DNA of 64,000 nucleotides. Origin: Aquibium oceanicum (GTDB lineage Bacteria > Pseudomonadota > Alphaproteobacteria > Rhizobiales > Rhizobiaceae). Location of the stretch: the NCBI RefSeq assembly GCF_001889605.1, contig NZ_CP018171.1, positions 620,001 to 684,000 of the forward strand, given 5' to 3'. This document shows, one piece after another, positions 1 to 9,268 of the stretch (position 1 is its first letter; every line of letters begins with the position of its first letter). The notes beneath the pieces were generated by a model. It was not told the DNA's origin. It did no database searches and was given only the letters and a program-made list of their open reading frames with translations. The position numbers and the translations under genes are program-made.

Positions 1-204
1 CGGGCGTGTTCCGGCCCCCGTCCGGACCGGAGCTGCCCCGCGAGGGGATGGCCGGGATGGCCGGGGGGAAAACGCCGCCGGCGCATGGCAGCGCGTCGAA
101 ACACAAAAAGAAACGGACGCGATGCCATGCGCCGTCTCCCGACTGGAAAACCCCGGCCTGAAGGCGCGGGAACGCGCCCGCGCGCCACGACGAAAGGACG
201 AGTG

Positions 205-531
205 ATGGCAAGGAAATCGCGACAGCCCAGATGGACCCCGAACCCCGAATGCGAGGCCGCCTTCGAGCGCATCACGCGGAACGCGCACCAGTGCGCGGCG
301 CTCCTGTGGGGCGAGAAACCCTGCGAGAACCCTGAAGAGGAGGCTTCCGGCCGCGCGCTGATGCTGGCCATGGCCATGGGCTACTTCCTCTGCCGCATCG
401 ACCCGAAGGACGCCCTGGCGCTGTATTCCGGCAAGGGCAGCTTCGCCGATTTCGACTACAAGCCCTATCCGCCCGGCTATCGGGTGAAGGACGGCCTCTT
501 CAGCGGCCCCACGATCGCGCCGATGCAGTGA
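205..531 (+). CDS. Hypothetical protein, 108 aa
   Basis: I do not recognise this protein. The reading frame is open from position 85, but the ATG at 205 is preferred because an AAAGGA ribosome-binding site lies just upstream and the residues before it are Arg-rich and look untranslated. The product is soluble, has Cys residues near positions 22, 31 and 53, and ends in a Pro/Gly/Tyr-rich tail. No signal peptide or membrane segment is visible. It converges on the aconitase X small subunit with a 61-base gap. Confidence 0.55.
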   Translation: MARKSRQPRWTPNPECEAAFERITRNAHQCAALLWGEKPCENPEEEASGRALMLAMAMGYFLCRIDPKDALALYSGKGSFADFDYKPYPPGYRVKDGLFSGPTIAPMQ

Positions 532-592
532 ACCGTCGCGCGGAGAGGGGTACTTTCTGACGGGTTGAGAGCGCATCCAAAGACAAAGCGCT

Positions 593-1009
593 CTAAGTGC
601 CCGCCTCCAGCGCCCCCTCGGCACTGACGGCGACCGTCGTCCCGGCAAAGCGCTCGTGAAGCGTCCGGTCGAGCCGCAGCGCCGGCGGCGCCGGCCAGCC
701 CATCTCGCCCGCCACGATCAGGCCCAGCAGCAGGATCGCGTCCGGCTCGTGCAGGACGATCGCCGCCGGCGCCCGGCCGGCGTGGACGAGTTCGAGCAGC
801 ACGGCCGACGCCGAGGACGAGCCGATCGTGCCCGGCAGGAAGAGCACGCGCCCGGCGACGCTTTCGCCGTGCTGCGGGTGGCGCACGTCGGCGATGGTTC
901 CGGTCTTCGGATCGACCCCGCCCCAGAAGCTGATCGGCGCCGAAAGCACCAGCGCCGGCCCGCCCGCCGCCGCGCCGGCCACCAGCACCTCGCCCCGCGC
1001 CGGGCTCAC
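593..1009 (-). CDS. Aconitase X swivel domain, small subunit (DUF126)
   Basis: At 138 aa this matches the DUF126 swivelling domain that is the small subunit of split bacterial aconitase X. It has the typical Gly/Ala-rich start, the GGVDPKTG segment and the LPGTIGSSSAS loop. Its ATG overlaps the stop of the large-subunit gene by four bases (ATGA), so the two are translationally coupled. Characterised two-subunit AcnX enzymes dehydrate cis-3-hydroxy-L-proline; that substrate is known for the family and only inferred here. No hydroxyproline gene lies next to it to strengthen the assignment. Confidence 0.85.
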   Translation of the reverse strand: MSPARGEVLVAGAAAGGPALVLSAPISFWGGVDPKTGTIADVRHPQHGESVAGRVLFLPGTIGSSSASAVLLELVHAGRAPAAIVLHEPDAILLLGLIVAGEMGWPAPPALRLDRTLHERFAGTTVAVSAEGALEAGT

Positions 1010-2262
1010 GCGTCAAGCTCCCGCAGCACCGGCCGCCCCGCCACCGCGCTCTCCACGCAGTCGGCCAGCGACGCGTAGAGCACCGCGTACCCGGTATTGC
1101 CCGGCGCGTATTGGGCGAACTTTCCCGAATTCGTCATCAAAACGCCGCCCGCCACCTCCGCCATGATCGGCGTCACCACCACGCAGGTGTCGGCCACGAT
1201 CACCACCCCCGCCCGTTCGAGTGCAACGCGCCGTTCGGGGCCGGAGGCGTCGAGCGCGTGCCGACCGGTGCAGGCGAAGAGCGGCACGGCAAGCTTTCGG
1301 CCTGCCACCAACCGCTCCAGCGCCTCCAGTTCGCGCGGCGAAAGATGCGGACTGCCGATCGCCACCGCGTCGATCCTGTCCGCCCTCTCAGCCGTCGACA
1401 GCCGCCGCTGCGCGTCGAGCGCCATGGCCGGCGTGACCGCGATGACCTGCTCCGGTGGCTGCCCGCCCAGCGCCGCCTCGAGGTCCGGCGCCTCCGGCGT
1501 CACGCCCGCGATATGGAACAGCCCCACCGCCCCCGTCGAAGCCGCCGCCGCCCCGAAGGCCTTCAGCGCATCCTCGCCCGGGTGGCCGGCAATCCCCGTG
1601 ACGACACCTACGGCGTTCCCGACCATGCGCCCGAAAAGACTGCCCAACACCGGCCACGCGATCTCCGAGGCGAGGAACGCGGGGGGTAGCGCCGAAACAT
1701 CGAACACGATCCTCGCCCGCCGGTTCTCCACCCGATGCAGCCCGTTATCCGGCGCCCGTCCCGTGATCGCGCAGGCGATGTCGAGAAAATCGCCGTACCG
1801 GTTCGTGCGCGCCCCGAGAACGGAGTTGCAGAACACGACGGCGTTGGATTCCCCCCAGGCGACGTCGGTGCCCTTCTCCGGCCGATGCCCGGCCTGGTAA
1901 GGCGCGCAGGTCCAGGAGGGTTCGCAGCCGAGGTCGCGATACGCCCGCATCATCCGCCGCGCCATCTCGCGCTCGGTCCCTTCGAGCCGCACGCGGCAGC
2001 TGCCGGTGAGATCCAGCGCCCCGACGTTCAGCGTCGCCCGCACCGCAACCTTCGCCCCGCCGGCCACCAGTTTTTCCGCGAACAGGGTCCCGGAATCGCC
2101 ATGGTACAGCGCCCCGTCGATATGGGCCGACCGGACCGGAATCAGCCGCGTCGCGCCGATCAGCCGGGCGCTCTCGGCCAGGATGCGCATGGCCATCGAC
2201 GCGCCGTCGCCATCCCGGCCGGCCGCGATCGCGCGCTCCTCGTCGGTGAGCTGCAGCGCCAC
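1006..2262 (-). CDS. Aconitase X catalytic domain, large subunit (DUF521)
   Basis: This is the catalytic large subunit of split aconitase X, 418 aa if translation starts at the GTG at 2262. That start lies four bases after the stop of the upstream moeB-like gene; starts further upstream would run into moeB. Family features include the YHGDSGTLFAEKL segment near the N-terminus, the CNSVLGARTNRYGD motif in the middle and the TNSGKFAQYAPGN motif near the C-terminus. The protein is probably an Fe-S dehydratase that works with the adjacent small subunit. Its substrate, perhaps cis-3-hydroxy-L-proline, is inference. The tight spacing places it at the end of the dnaN-recF-moeB unit. Confidence 0.85.
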   Translation of the reverse strand: MALQLTDEERAIAAGRDGDGASMAMRILAESARLIGATRLIPVRSAHIDGALYHGDSGTLFAEKLVAGGAKVAVRATLNVGALDLTGSCRVRLEGTEREMARRMMRAYRDLGCEPSWTCAPYQAGHRPEKGTDVAWGESNAVVFCNSVLGARTNRYGDFLDIACAITGRAPDNGLHRVENRRARIVFDVSALPPAFLASEIAWPVLGSLFGRMVGNAVGVVTGIAGHPGEDALKAFGAAAASTGAVGLFHIAGVTPEAPDLEAALGGQPPEQVIAVTPAMALDAQRRLSTAERADRIDAVAIGSPHLSPRELEALERLVAGRKLAVPLFACTGRHALDASGPERRVALERAGVVIVADTCVVVTPIMAEVAGGVLMTNSGKFAQYAPGNTGYAVLYASLADCVESAVAGRPVLRELDA

Positions 2263-2266
2263 GCCC

Positions 2267-3046
2267 CTACTCGGCCGCCTCGCGCCGGGCACGGTAGCGC
2301 ATCACGTCGAAGCGCGCGCCGAGCGCGTCGTAGAGAAGCAGCCGGCCGATCAGCGGCTCGCCGATGCCGGCGATGAGCTTGATGGCCTCCATCGCCTGCA
2401 GCGTCCCCATCACGCCCGTCAGCGCGCCGAGCACGCCAGCTTCCGCGCAGGAGGGCACCAGCCCCGCCGGGGGCGGTTCGGGAAAGAGGTCGCGATACGA
2501 GGGCAGGGGCTCCCCCTCCGGCCCGTTCTCGAAGGGCTTCAGCACCGTCAGCGACCCGTCGAAACGCCCCACCGCCGCCGCCACCAGCGGCTTGCCCGCC
2601 GCCGCGCAGGCGTCCGCGACCAGATAGCGGGTATCGAAATTGTCCGAACCGTCGATGACGAGATCGTAGGCCGAGACAAGCTCGGCGGCGTTACCGGCAT
2701 CGAGACGGACATGATGCCGCTCTACTGCCACATGCGGATTGATCCGGCCGATGGTCTCCGCCGCGCTGTCGACCTTGGCCTTGCCGACCGCCCTGGTGTC
2801 GTGGATCACCTGTCTTTGCAGGTTGGACACCGAGACGATGTCGTCGTCGACGATGCCGAGCGTGCCGACCCCGGCGGCGGCGAGATATTCCAGCACCGGG
2901 GCGCCGAGGCCGCCGGCGCCGATCACCAGCACGCGGGCGCGCTTGAGCTTCTGCTGGCCCGGCCCGCCGATTTCCGGCAGCACGATGTGGCGCGCATAGC
3001 GCTCCAGTTCCTCAGGCGTCAGCGGGTCAGGGCGGCTCTCGTTCAT
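2267..3046 (-). CDS. moeB: MoeB/ThiF/HesA-family adenylyltransferase
   Basis: This 259-aa E1-like enzyme adenylates the C-terminal Gly-Gly of a sulfur-carrier protein (MoaD or ThiS type). The nucleotide loop GAGGLG is at residues 43-48, the IDGSDNFDTR segment that contacts ATP and metal is near 131-140, and a conserved Cys is at 200 in PSCAEAG. The paired CxxC zinc motifs of E. coli MoeB are absent, and there is no C-terminal rhodanese domain. The partner carrier cannot be told from the sequence. The gene lies 31 bases after recF and four bases before the aconitase X genes, in a likely common operon. Confidence 0.85.
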   Translation of the reverse strand: MNESRPDPLTPEELERYARHIVLPEIGGPGQQKLKRARVLVIGAGGLGAPVLEYLAAAGVGTLGIVDDDIVSVSNLQRQVIHDTRAVGKAKVDSAAETIGRINPHVAVERHHVRLDAGNAAELVSAYDLVIDGSDNFDTRYLVADACAAAGKPLVAAAVGRFDGSLTVLKPFENGPEGEPLPSYRDLFPEPPPAGLVPSCAEAGVLGALTGVMGTLQAMEAIKLIAGIGEPLIGRLLLYDALGARFDVMRYRARREAAE

Positions 3047-3077
3047 GCCGGGATCATACGCCGCGGCACGCGGAAAG

Positions 3078-4253
3078 TCAGCCGGCCTCGTCGGCGCGGA
3101 TCGTGCCTCCCGACACGGTCAGAAACTGTGCCCGTCCGTCGAGCGCGGAGAAGAGGTCGCGTTCGGTGCCGGTCATGAAGACCTGGCAGCCCAGGTCTTC
3201 CAGGATGTCAAAAAGCGCGGCGCGGCGGCCCCGGTCGAAATGCGCGGCGATCTCGTCGAGCAGGAGCACCGGCGCCATCCCCGCGATCTCGCCGGTCAGC
3301 CGCGCATGCGACAGCACGAGCCCGACCAGCAGCGCCTTCTGCTCGCCGGTGGAGCAGAGCTCGGCGGGCATGTCCTTGGGGCGGTGGCGGGCGAGGAGGT
3401 CTGAGCGGTGCGGACCTTCGAGCGTGCGGCCGGCGGCGCGGTCGCGTTCGCGTCCCTCCGCCAGGCGGCGGCGAAAGTCTTCCTCGGCGTCGAGAGACGC
3501 GCTCGCGGCAAGCGCTTCCTCCAGGGGGCCGGAAAGCGCCAGGTCGGCCTTCGGGAAAGGACCGGTGTCGGGCGCCCGCTCGATCATGGCCTTGAGCAGC
3601 CGCACCATCTCGAAGCGTGCCGCGGCGATGGCGGCGCCGGTCTCCGCCATCTGCGCCTCGATGGCCTCGAACCAGGCTTCGTTTCTTGATCCCTCCGCCA
3701 GCAGGCGGTTGCGCCCGCGCATCGCCTTCTCGTAGTCGAGCGCGCGGCGGCCATGGGCGGGGTCGATGGTCAGCACGAGCCTGTCGAGGAAGCGCCTGCG
3801 GTCGGAGGCCGGACCGGTGAAGAGCCCGTCCATAGCCGGCGTCAGCCACATCACGCGCAGCCATTCCAGCATCTCGTCGGCCGATCGTGCGGTCGCGCCG
3901 TTGATGCGGACCTTGCGCCCCCCGTCCCCCTCGGCTGCGATTTCGCCCGCGCCGGTGCCGATTTCGGCCTCGCCCGACGGACCTTCGATCCGCGCATGGA
4001 TGGCGAAGCCCCCGGGAGCGGCCTCGCGAACCAGGTCCGCATAGGGTGCCCGGCGAAGCCCGCGGCCGGGCGAAAGCAGGGAGATCGCTTCCAGGAGATT
4101 GGTCTTGCCCGCGCCGTTTTCGCCCGACAGCACGACGGCGCCCGGAGCGAAATCGGCGGCGAGGCTGGCGTAGTTGCGAAAGTTCGTCAGCTTGAGCCGG
4201 CCGATCGCGGCCCGGCGAGGCCGGCCGGCGGCTTCGCGATCCTCGTCGGCCAC
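3078..4253 (-). CDS. recF: DNA replication and repair protein RecF
   Basis: RecF is an SMC-like ATPase that binds DNA at gaps and helps load RecA through RecOR. The 391-aa product has the Walker A motif GENGAGKT around residue 50, the family segment KLTNFRNY just before it, and an ABC-type signature and Walker B region near the C-terminus (STGEQKALLVGL, then LLLDEIAAHFD). The first 15 residues extend beyond the usual N-terminus, so a start slightly downstream is possible. The ATG lies four bases after dnaN, so the two are surely cotranscribed. Confidence 0.95.
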   Translation of the reverse strand: MADEDREAAGRPRRAAIGRLKLTNFRNYASLAADFAPGAVVLSGENGAGKTNLLEAISLLSPGRGLRRAPYADLVREAAPGGFAIHARIEGPSGEAEIGTGAGEIAAEGDGGRKVRINGATARSADEMLEWLRVMWLTPAMDGLFTGPASDRRRFLDRLVLTIDPAHGRRALDYEKAMRGRNRLLAEGSRNEAWFEAIEAQMAETGAAIAAARFEMVRLLKAMIERAPDTGPFPKADLALSGPLEEALAASASLDAEEDFRRRLAEGRERDRAAGRTLEGPHRSDLLARHRPKDMPAELCSTGEQKALLVGLVLSHARLTGEIAGMAPVLLLDEIAAHFDRGRRAALFDILEDLGCQVFMTGTERDLFSALDGRAQFLTVSGGTIRADEAG

Positions 4254-4257
4254 CGCC

Positions 4258-5376
4258 TCAGACGCGCATCGGCATCAGGACGTAGAGCGCCTGTTCATCC
4301 GCGAGATCGGTGATGAGCGTCGGAGAGCCGGCATCGGCGAGCATGAATTGCGCCTCCGATCCGTTGAGTTGCGCCGCCACGTCGAGGAGATAACGCGCAT
4401 TGAAGCCGATCTCGACGGGATCGGAATCGTAGTCGGCCGCGATTTCCTCGACCGCGCTGCCGGAATCGGGATTGTTGACCGTCAGTGTGACCTGGCCGTC
4501 GGCGATCGACAGCTTGACCGCGCGGCCGCGCTCGGAGGAGATGGTGGAGACGCGGTCGACGGCCGCCGCGAAGCTCTGGCGATCGATCACGAGCTTCTTG
4601 TCGTTGCCCGACGGGATGACCCGCTGGTAATCCGGGAAGGTGCCGTCGATGAGCTTCGAGGTGAGTACGACGCTGCCGATGGTCAGCCGGATCTTGGTGT
4701 CGGACAGCTCCACGACCACCTTCACGTCCGGATTGTCGACGAGTTTCTGGAGTTCGCTGACCGTCTTGCGCGGGATGATGATGCCCGGCATGCCTTCCGA
4801 ACCGGCAGGCGCCTCGATCTCGGCGCGCGCCAGTCGGTGGCCGTCCGTCGCGACGGAACGCAGCATGAGCTTCCCGCCGCTCTCGTGCGTGTGCAGGAAG
4901 ATGCCGTTGAGATAGTAGCGGGTCTCCTCGGTCGAGATCGCGAACTGGGTCTTGTCGATCAGGCCCTTCAGGGCCGGCGCCTCGAGGCGGAAGATGTGGG
5001 AGAAGGAGCCCGCGGTCAGTTCCGGGAAGTCGGACTGCGGCAGGCACTGCAGCTTGAAGCTCGACCGGCCCGAGATCACCGACATGGAGTGGCCTTCCGG
5101 ATCGGTCTTCAGCATCACCTCGGCACCGTCCGGCAGCTTGCGCACGATGTCGTAGAGCAGATGCGCAGGGACCGTCGTCGCTCCCGCCTGTTCGATCTGC
5201 GCGGGCGTCGCCTCCGTCACCTCGAGATCGAGATCGGTCGCCTTCAGCTCCAGGACCGCGCCGTCGGCCTTCAGCAGCACGTTCGACAGGATCGGGATCG
5301 TGTTGCGCCGTTCGACCACGCGATGCACGTGGTTGAGCGACTTGAGCAGGTTGGAACGTTCGAGTGTGACGCGCAT
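4258..5376 (-). CDS. dnaN: DNA polymerase III beta sliding clamp
   Basis: The 372-aa product is the full-length replication sliding clamp. It begins with MRVTLERSNLLKSL and ends with the typical YVLMPMRV tail, which forms part of the peptide-binding groove. The three clamp folds occupy roughly residues 1-125, 126-250 and 251-372. It lies 191 bases after dnaA and four bases before recF, the classic dnaA-dnaN-recF order. No strong terminator is visible between dnaA and dnaN, but the gap can hold a separate dnaN promoter. Confidence 0.97.
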   Translation of the reverse strand: MRVTLERSNLLKSLNHVHRVVERRNTIPILSNVLLKADGAVLELKATDLDLEVTEATPAQIEQAGATTVPAHLLYDIVRKLPDGAEVMLKTDPEGHSMSVISGRSSFKLQCLPQSDFPELTAGSFSHIFRLEAPALKGLIDKTQFAISTEETRYYLNGIFLHTHESGGKLMLRSVATDGHRLARAEIEAPAGSEGMPGIIIPRKTVSELQKLVDNPDVKVVVELSDTKIRLTIGSVVLTSKLIDGTFPDYQRVIPSGNDKKLVIDRQSFAAAVDRVSTISSERGRAVKLSIADGQVTLTVNNPDSGSAVEEIAADYDSDPVEIGFNARYLLDVAAQLNGSEAQFMLADAGSPTLITDLADEQALYVLMPMRV

Positions 5377-5567
5377 GACGGACCGGTCTCGTGATCAGGG
5401 ATGCTTCGAGCGCGAAGCGCAGAAACGAACGGCCCGAAACGGGCCGACAACGAGGGGCAAAATGACAGGAAAAGCGCGGCAAAGGCAAGCCCGCGCGAGG
5501 GCTACGCCCCCTTCGCGCGGGCATTCCCGGGGGAAAAGCGCCCCGGTCCGCCGCCCCGCGCGACCGG

Positions 5568-7106
5568 TCAGGCCGCCTGGTCGTTTATGAGCCTGCGCAG
5601 CAGCTCCAGTTCCTGCTCCAGCTTCTCGTCGGTGCCCGAGAGACCTTCGATCTTTCGCACCGCATGCAGCACGGTCGTATGGTCGCGTCCGCCGAACCGC
5701 CGCCCGATCTCGGGAAGGGAGCGCGGGGTCATCACCTTCGACAGATACATCGCCACCTGACGCGGCTTGACGATCGTGCGGGTGCGCCGGTTCGAGAGCA
5801 GCTCGGTCTTGGATACGTTGTAGTGGCGCGCCACGATGCGCTGGATATCCTCGATCCGCACCCGCTTCGGTTCGCCCGACCGGAACATGTGGCCGAGCAG
5901 TTCGTCGATGCGGTCGATCGTCAGCTGTGGTTCGAACGACTGCCGAAACAGCAACTGGTTGAAGGCGCCCTCGAGTTCGCGGCCGCTGCCGGTGACGGTG
6001 CGAGCGACGTGCTCCAGGATCTCGTCGGGAATTGCCAGCGACTGGTCTTCCGAGCGGGCCGCTTCCAGACGCTGCTTCAGCATGGACAGGCGCATGGCCA
6101 TGTCCGGCGCCGACATTTCGAGCGAGACCCCGCCCTGCAGACGCGACCGGACGCGCGGTTCCAGCGATTCCAGATCAGACGCGGGACGGTCGGCAGCGAC
6201 CACGACCTGTTTGGCGCTGTCGAGCAGCATGTTGATGAGATGGCAGAACTCGTGCTGGATCGACTTGCCCTGCAGGAACTGCATGTCGTCGATGATGAGC
6301 AGGTCGATGTCGCGAAGCTGTTCCTTCAGCGTCAGGGCATTGTTGTCGCGGATCGCGGTGGCGAAACGCCACATGAAGTACTCCGCCGTCAGGTAGACGA
6401 CACGCGAGCCGGGGCGCCGCGCCAGCGACTCGGCGGCGATCGCCTGGAGCAGGTGCGTCTTGCCGAGCCCCACGGAGGCGTGGATGAAGAGCGGATTGAA
6501 GCGGATCGAGGTGGATGCATTCTCCGCCACCGTCCGCGCGGCGGCGAAGGCCACGCGGTTCGAGGGACCGTCCACGAAACTGTCGAACGTGTAGCGTCCG
6601 TCCAGCGGCGACCCGAGGATGCTCTGCCGAGGGGCGTTGTCTTTTATCGGGGCGCGGGGCTGCGCCTGCTTCGGTGCCGCCAGGACACCGTTGCCCAATG
6701 CCGTCTGGGGATTGCGCGTGGCCGGCTTGGCCGGGGCCGGCTCGGCCTCGATCAGTCCGCGGGTCGACCTGGCAGCGGTACGGACGACGATTTCAAGCCG
6801 CAGGATCTCGGGCTGTTCCTTCTTCCAGAGCTCGGTGATGAGGGACAGATAGTGATTGTTGATCCAGGAGCGCAGGAACGCCGTGGGTACCGATAGCCTG
6901 ACAACGCCGCGCGAAGCTTCCGCAAGCTTCATGCGTCCGAACCAGCTCGAATAGACGTCCGCGCCGAGGCGCGCCTGCAACTGAGCCCGCAACTTGTCAA
7001 AGATGGAGTCTGCTTCCGAAGCTCCGCCGCGCATCGTGCCTTCTCCGCCGTTGTTGACAATGAAAGGAAGCCCCGCCTGTGCCCCCGTTTCAATTCCGCC
7101 GTACAT
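5568..7106 (-). CDS. dnaA: Chromosomal replication initiator protein DnaA
   Basis: DnaA is the ATP-dependent initiator that opens the origin. The ATG at 7106 is preferred over that at 7124 because a GAGG ribosome-binding site lies about seven bases before it, giving 512 aa. Domain I is near residues 30-105 and a Pro/Ala-rich linker follows. The AAA+ domain has Walker A (VGLGKTH) and Walker B ([10 protein letters not shown]). The C-terminal DNA-binding domain ends with the DnaA signature [16 protein letters not shown]. The gene is read from the long gap behind rpsT, an arrangement usual in Hyphomicrobiales, where the origin itself often lies elsewhere, near hemE. Confidence 0.97.
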   Translation of the reverse strand: MYGGIETGAQAGLPFIVNNGGEGTMRGGASEADSIFDKLRAQLQARLGADVYSSWFGRMKLAEASRGVVRLSVPTAFLRSWINNHYLSLITELWKKEQPEILRLEIVVRTAARSTRGLIEAEPAPAKPATRNPQTALGNGVLAAPKQAQPRAPIKDNAPRQSILGSPLDGRYTFDSFVDGPSNRVAFAAARTVAENASTSIRFNPLFIHASVGLGKTHLLQAIAAESLARRPGSRVVYLTAEYFMWRFATAIRDNNALTLKEQLRDIDLLIIDDMQFLQGKSIQHEFCHLINMLLDSAKQVVVAADRPASDLESLEPRVRSRLQGGVSLEMSAPDMAMRLSMLKQRLEAARSEDQSLAIPDEILEHVARTVTGSGRELEGAFNQLLFRQSFEPQLTIDRIDELLGHMFRSGEPKRVRIEDIQRIVARHYNVSKTELLSNRRTRTIVKPRQVAMYLSKVMTPRSLPEIGRRFGGRDHTTVLHAVRKIEGLSGTDEKLEQELELLRRLINDQAA

Positions 7107-7393
7107 GTCCTCGTTCCTTTTCATTGATCAAAGCTGCCCTCTCGCTCGCAACGGAACGGTCGCGAACGTCCTCGATTTTATCAGGCGGCCGCAGGCCGCA
7201 CTCCTCGCTACACGTCCCCATTTCCTGCCGCCCCATTCGGGACGGCACGTCCCACTCCAGGCGCTCACGCGCCTTGGTCCCCAGTTTTCGGACAGCGCAA
7301 GGACCCCGCCCTGGCGCATACGCCAGGAGACACACGTCCTCACCTTACGCTGGACACGACGCTGACCGCCGCCTCAAACGGGCAAAACTCTAG

Positions 7394-7424
7394 CGCTCAC
7401 CGGTTTCAATCCGGCGTGTGAGCG
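7394..7424. repeat. Inverted repeat in the dnaA leader region
   Basis: CGCTCAC at 7394-7400 is mirrored by GTGAGCG at 7418-7424, with partly complementary CCGG tetramers inside (7400-7403 and 7411-7414). The repeat sits about 290 bases upstream of the dnaA start. It could be a protein-binding site or an RNA hairpin in the dnaA leader; the sequence alone does not say which. Confidence 0.45.
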
Positions 7425-7881
7425 GTTCGAATTTTCCTGGGTATTAAGGGCCGCAGCCCTGTCCCGTTTGATGCTTAGACCTTAGAAAATGCGCTTCCGA
7501 GAGGCAAGGCCGCTTCATCGGTTTTTTACGGATATGGCGTAGCCGAGAGGTTGAAATCGGAGCCCTGAACTCAACCGTTCGGATAATTGCTTTGTGAATC
7601 AAACTGTTCCGAAACCGGGCATTTTGCGTAAGCGGCTATTAAAGAAATGATAATTTTCTGCTTGACATAATTAATTCACGCTAGCGTGAGGCTGCTGATG
7701 AACAAGCTGTGGACATCCCCGCGCAAGCTGTTGTTTTTGCTCCAGAAATCGTGAGCGCCGCTTTGCGGTTGCAAGGGTCCGTTTCCCCACGCCGGTCTGC
7801 AGGACGGTTATGCCGGCAAACGAAAAGCGTCCCGTTTTTCGCAATGCACTATGATGCCATGGGCAAGCCATTGGAGGCAAA

Positions 7882-7909
7882 CGAAAAGCCCGGCGTTGCC
7901 GCCGGGCTT
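7882..7909 (-). terminator. Rho-independent terminator of rpsT
   Basis: Read on the minus strand, a perfect 10-base stem (arms at 7886-7895 and 7900-7909, four-base loop) is followed by TTTTCGTTT. It lies 32 bases past the rpsT stop and should separate rpsT from dnaA transcription. Confidence 0.85.
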
Positions 7910-7941
7910 CATCAAGAATTGCTTAGCCGTATGACGTTGCG

Positions 7942-8208
7942 TCAGGCGCCGAGAGCCTTCACGCGCTGTGCCAGACGGGACACTTTCCGCGAGGCGGTGT
8001 TCCTGTGCAGGACGCCCTTCGTCGCGGCGCGCATCAGCTCCGGCTGAGCGTCCCTGAAAGCCGTCTCGGCCGCCGTCTTGTCTCCGGAAGCGATTGCTTC
8101 CTCGACCTTGCGCACGAAGGTGCGCACGCGCGAACGGCGGTTCTTGTTCATTTCGGTCCGGCGGGCGATCTTGCGCGTAGCCTTCTTGGCCGAGCTCGTA
8201 TTGGCCAT
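7942..8208 (-). CDS. rpsT: 30S ribosomal protein S20
   Basis: The 88-aa product beginning [17 protein letters not shown] is ribosomal protein S20, which binds 16S rRNA in the body of the small subunit. It is very basic and ends in the usual Ala/Leu/Val helix. The ATG at 8208 is chosen because AGAGAGG lies upstream and the protein then has the standard length; an in-frame upstream ATG would add 11 residues unlike the family. It is followed by a strong terminator. Confidence 0.96.
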   Translation of the reverse strand: MANTSSAKKATRKIARRTEMNKNRRSRVRTFVRKVEEAIASGDKTAAETAFRDAQPELMRAATKGVLHRNTASRKVSRLAQRVKALGA

Positions 8209-8504
8209 GGTGCCTCTCTCGTTTTGCCAGGGTCGCGCCACTCCGATGCCGGCAGGCGCGAAAACAAACGGGCGGCCGGATGGGCCGCCTCAGTCGTGCG
8301 GGCTTATAGTCGAGCTTCGGCGATGCGTCAACGCCTTCCGGCGGTGAAATACGAGAGTTTCACGGGCCCGATCGAGTCCTACCAACGGACGGTCGATCGT
8401 GCCGGGAGTCTCACCGACGAGGCTCCGATGAGGCGACGGAATGCTCCTCGCTCCGGGGAGCGGTGACGACTTTTATTATATGAGTTCGCCAGCGACCGCA
8501 GCCG

Positions 8505-9005
8505 TCAATCGCTCTCGCCTTCGATGGAGGGCACCGAAACGCCGGCCATCTCGGCGGCAAGCAGCCGCGCCGCGCCGGCGCGAGCGAACCGCATCAGGAG
8601 GGACTTGCGGGTGGCCGGCGCCAGCCGGTGTTCGGGAGCGTCGCGGACCACTTCCGCGCCGTAGCCGTCCGACAGGATGAAGCCGCACTCCTCCGGGAAG
8701 ATCGAGGCCGGGACCTCCGGATGGGTGGCGAAGAAGAAGCGATCTGAGTGAAGCCGGTACTCCGGCCATTTCCGGTCGACGCGGAAATCCTCCACCGAGG
8801 ACTTGATCTCTATGATCCATATCTCGGCATTGCGGGTGATCGCGATCAGGTCGGCCCGTCGGCCGGATGCAAGCGAAAGCTCCGGCAGGACGTGCGCGTT
8901 CATCTGCAACAGCATGCGCTGGACGCCGCGCCGGACCAGAAGCGCGCGTTCCGACTGACGGCCGTCGACGAGGGGATTGAGGGGAATCGGCGAGACGATG
9001 GGCAT
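8505..9005 (-). CDS. mmcB: MmcB-family DNA repair protein
   Basis: The 166-aa product fits the MmcB family (PF06319), known in Caulobacter for tolerance of mitomycin C damage and linked with error-prone SOS repair. Visible features are the RRGVQRMLLQM start, SLASGRRADLIAI, and EIWIIEIKSSVEDFRVDRKWPEY split across two neighbouring segments. The D...E-x-K pattern resembles a PD-(D/E)xK nuclease-like fold. The ATG at 9005 matches the family start; the frame stays open upstream to 9230 but that part is low-quality coding sequence. It stands alone upstream of rpsT. Confidence 0.85.
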   Translation of the reverse strand: MPIVSPIPLNPLVDGRQSERALLVRRGVQRMLLQMNAHVLPELSLASGRRADLIAITRNAEIWIIEIKSSVEDFRVDRKWPEYRLHSDRFFFATHPEVPASIFPEECGFILSDGYGAEVVRDAPEHRLAPATRKSLLMRFARAGAARLLAAEMAGVSVPSIEGESD

Positions 9006-9268
9006 CGGCGCAGAATGCCACCATCGGGTTCGAAGCGAAACCTTCCGTCCAGCAGGTGCAAAAAGGCTCCTGCCATAGCGGCGGTCGCGAGGCCGGTCGG
9101 GGCTCCGGGGAACGAAGATGTTGCCGAACTGCAATAATTGTGGCTGAATTCCGCCCGTGGGGACGCGCCGGTGCCGATGAGGCTTGGCAAAATCAAGGTA
9201 AACTGCCGTTAAGATTTCGGACCTAATCATGGCTCGAATCGGGCAGGGCCTTCAATCGGGAACGAAGC

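Larger units (their letters stand above)
7107..7941. other. Long rpsT-dnaA intergenic region with degenerate DnaA-box-like sites
   Basis: No convincing gene is seen in these 835 bases. The dnaA promoter must lie here on the minus strand. An AT-rich stretch runs from about 7635 to 7680. No perfect DnaA box (TTATCCACA) is present. The best candidate is TGATTCACA on the minus strand at 7593-7601, one mismatch from TTATTCACA, and it includes a GAATC site of the CcrM type (GANTC) at 7596-7600. Weaker matches with two mismatches occur near 7580 and at 7708-7716. An inverted repeat lies at 7394-7424 and the rpsT terminator at 7882-7909. Confidence 0.5.

Noticed and set aside
7662-7690. TTGACA at 7662-7667 as a plus-strand promoter
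   Set aside because: No -10-like hexamer lies 16-18 bases downstream, and no plus-strand gene follows.
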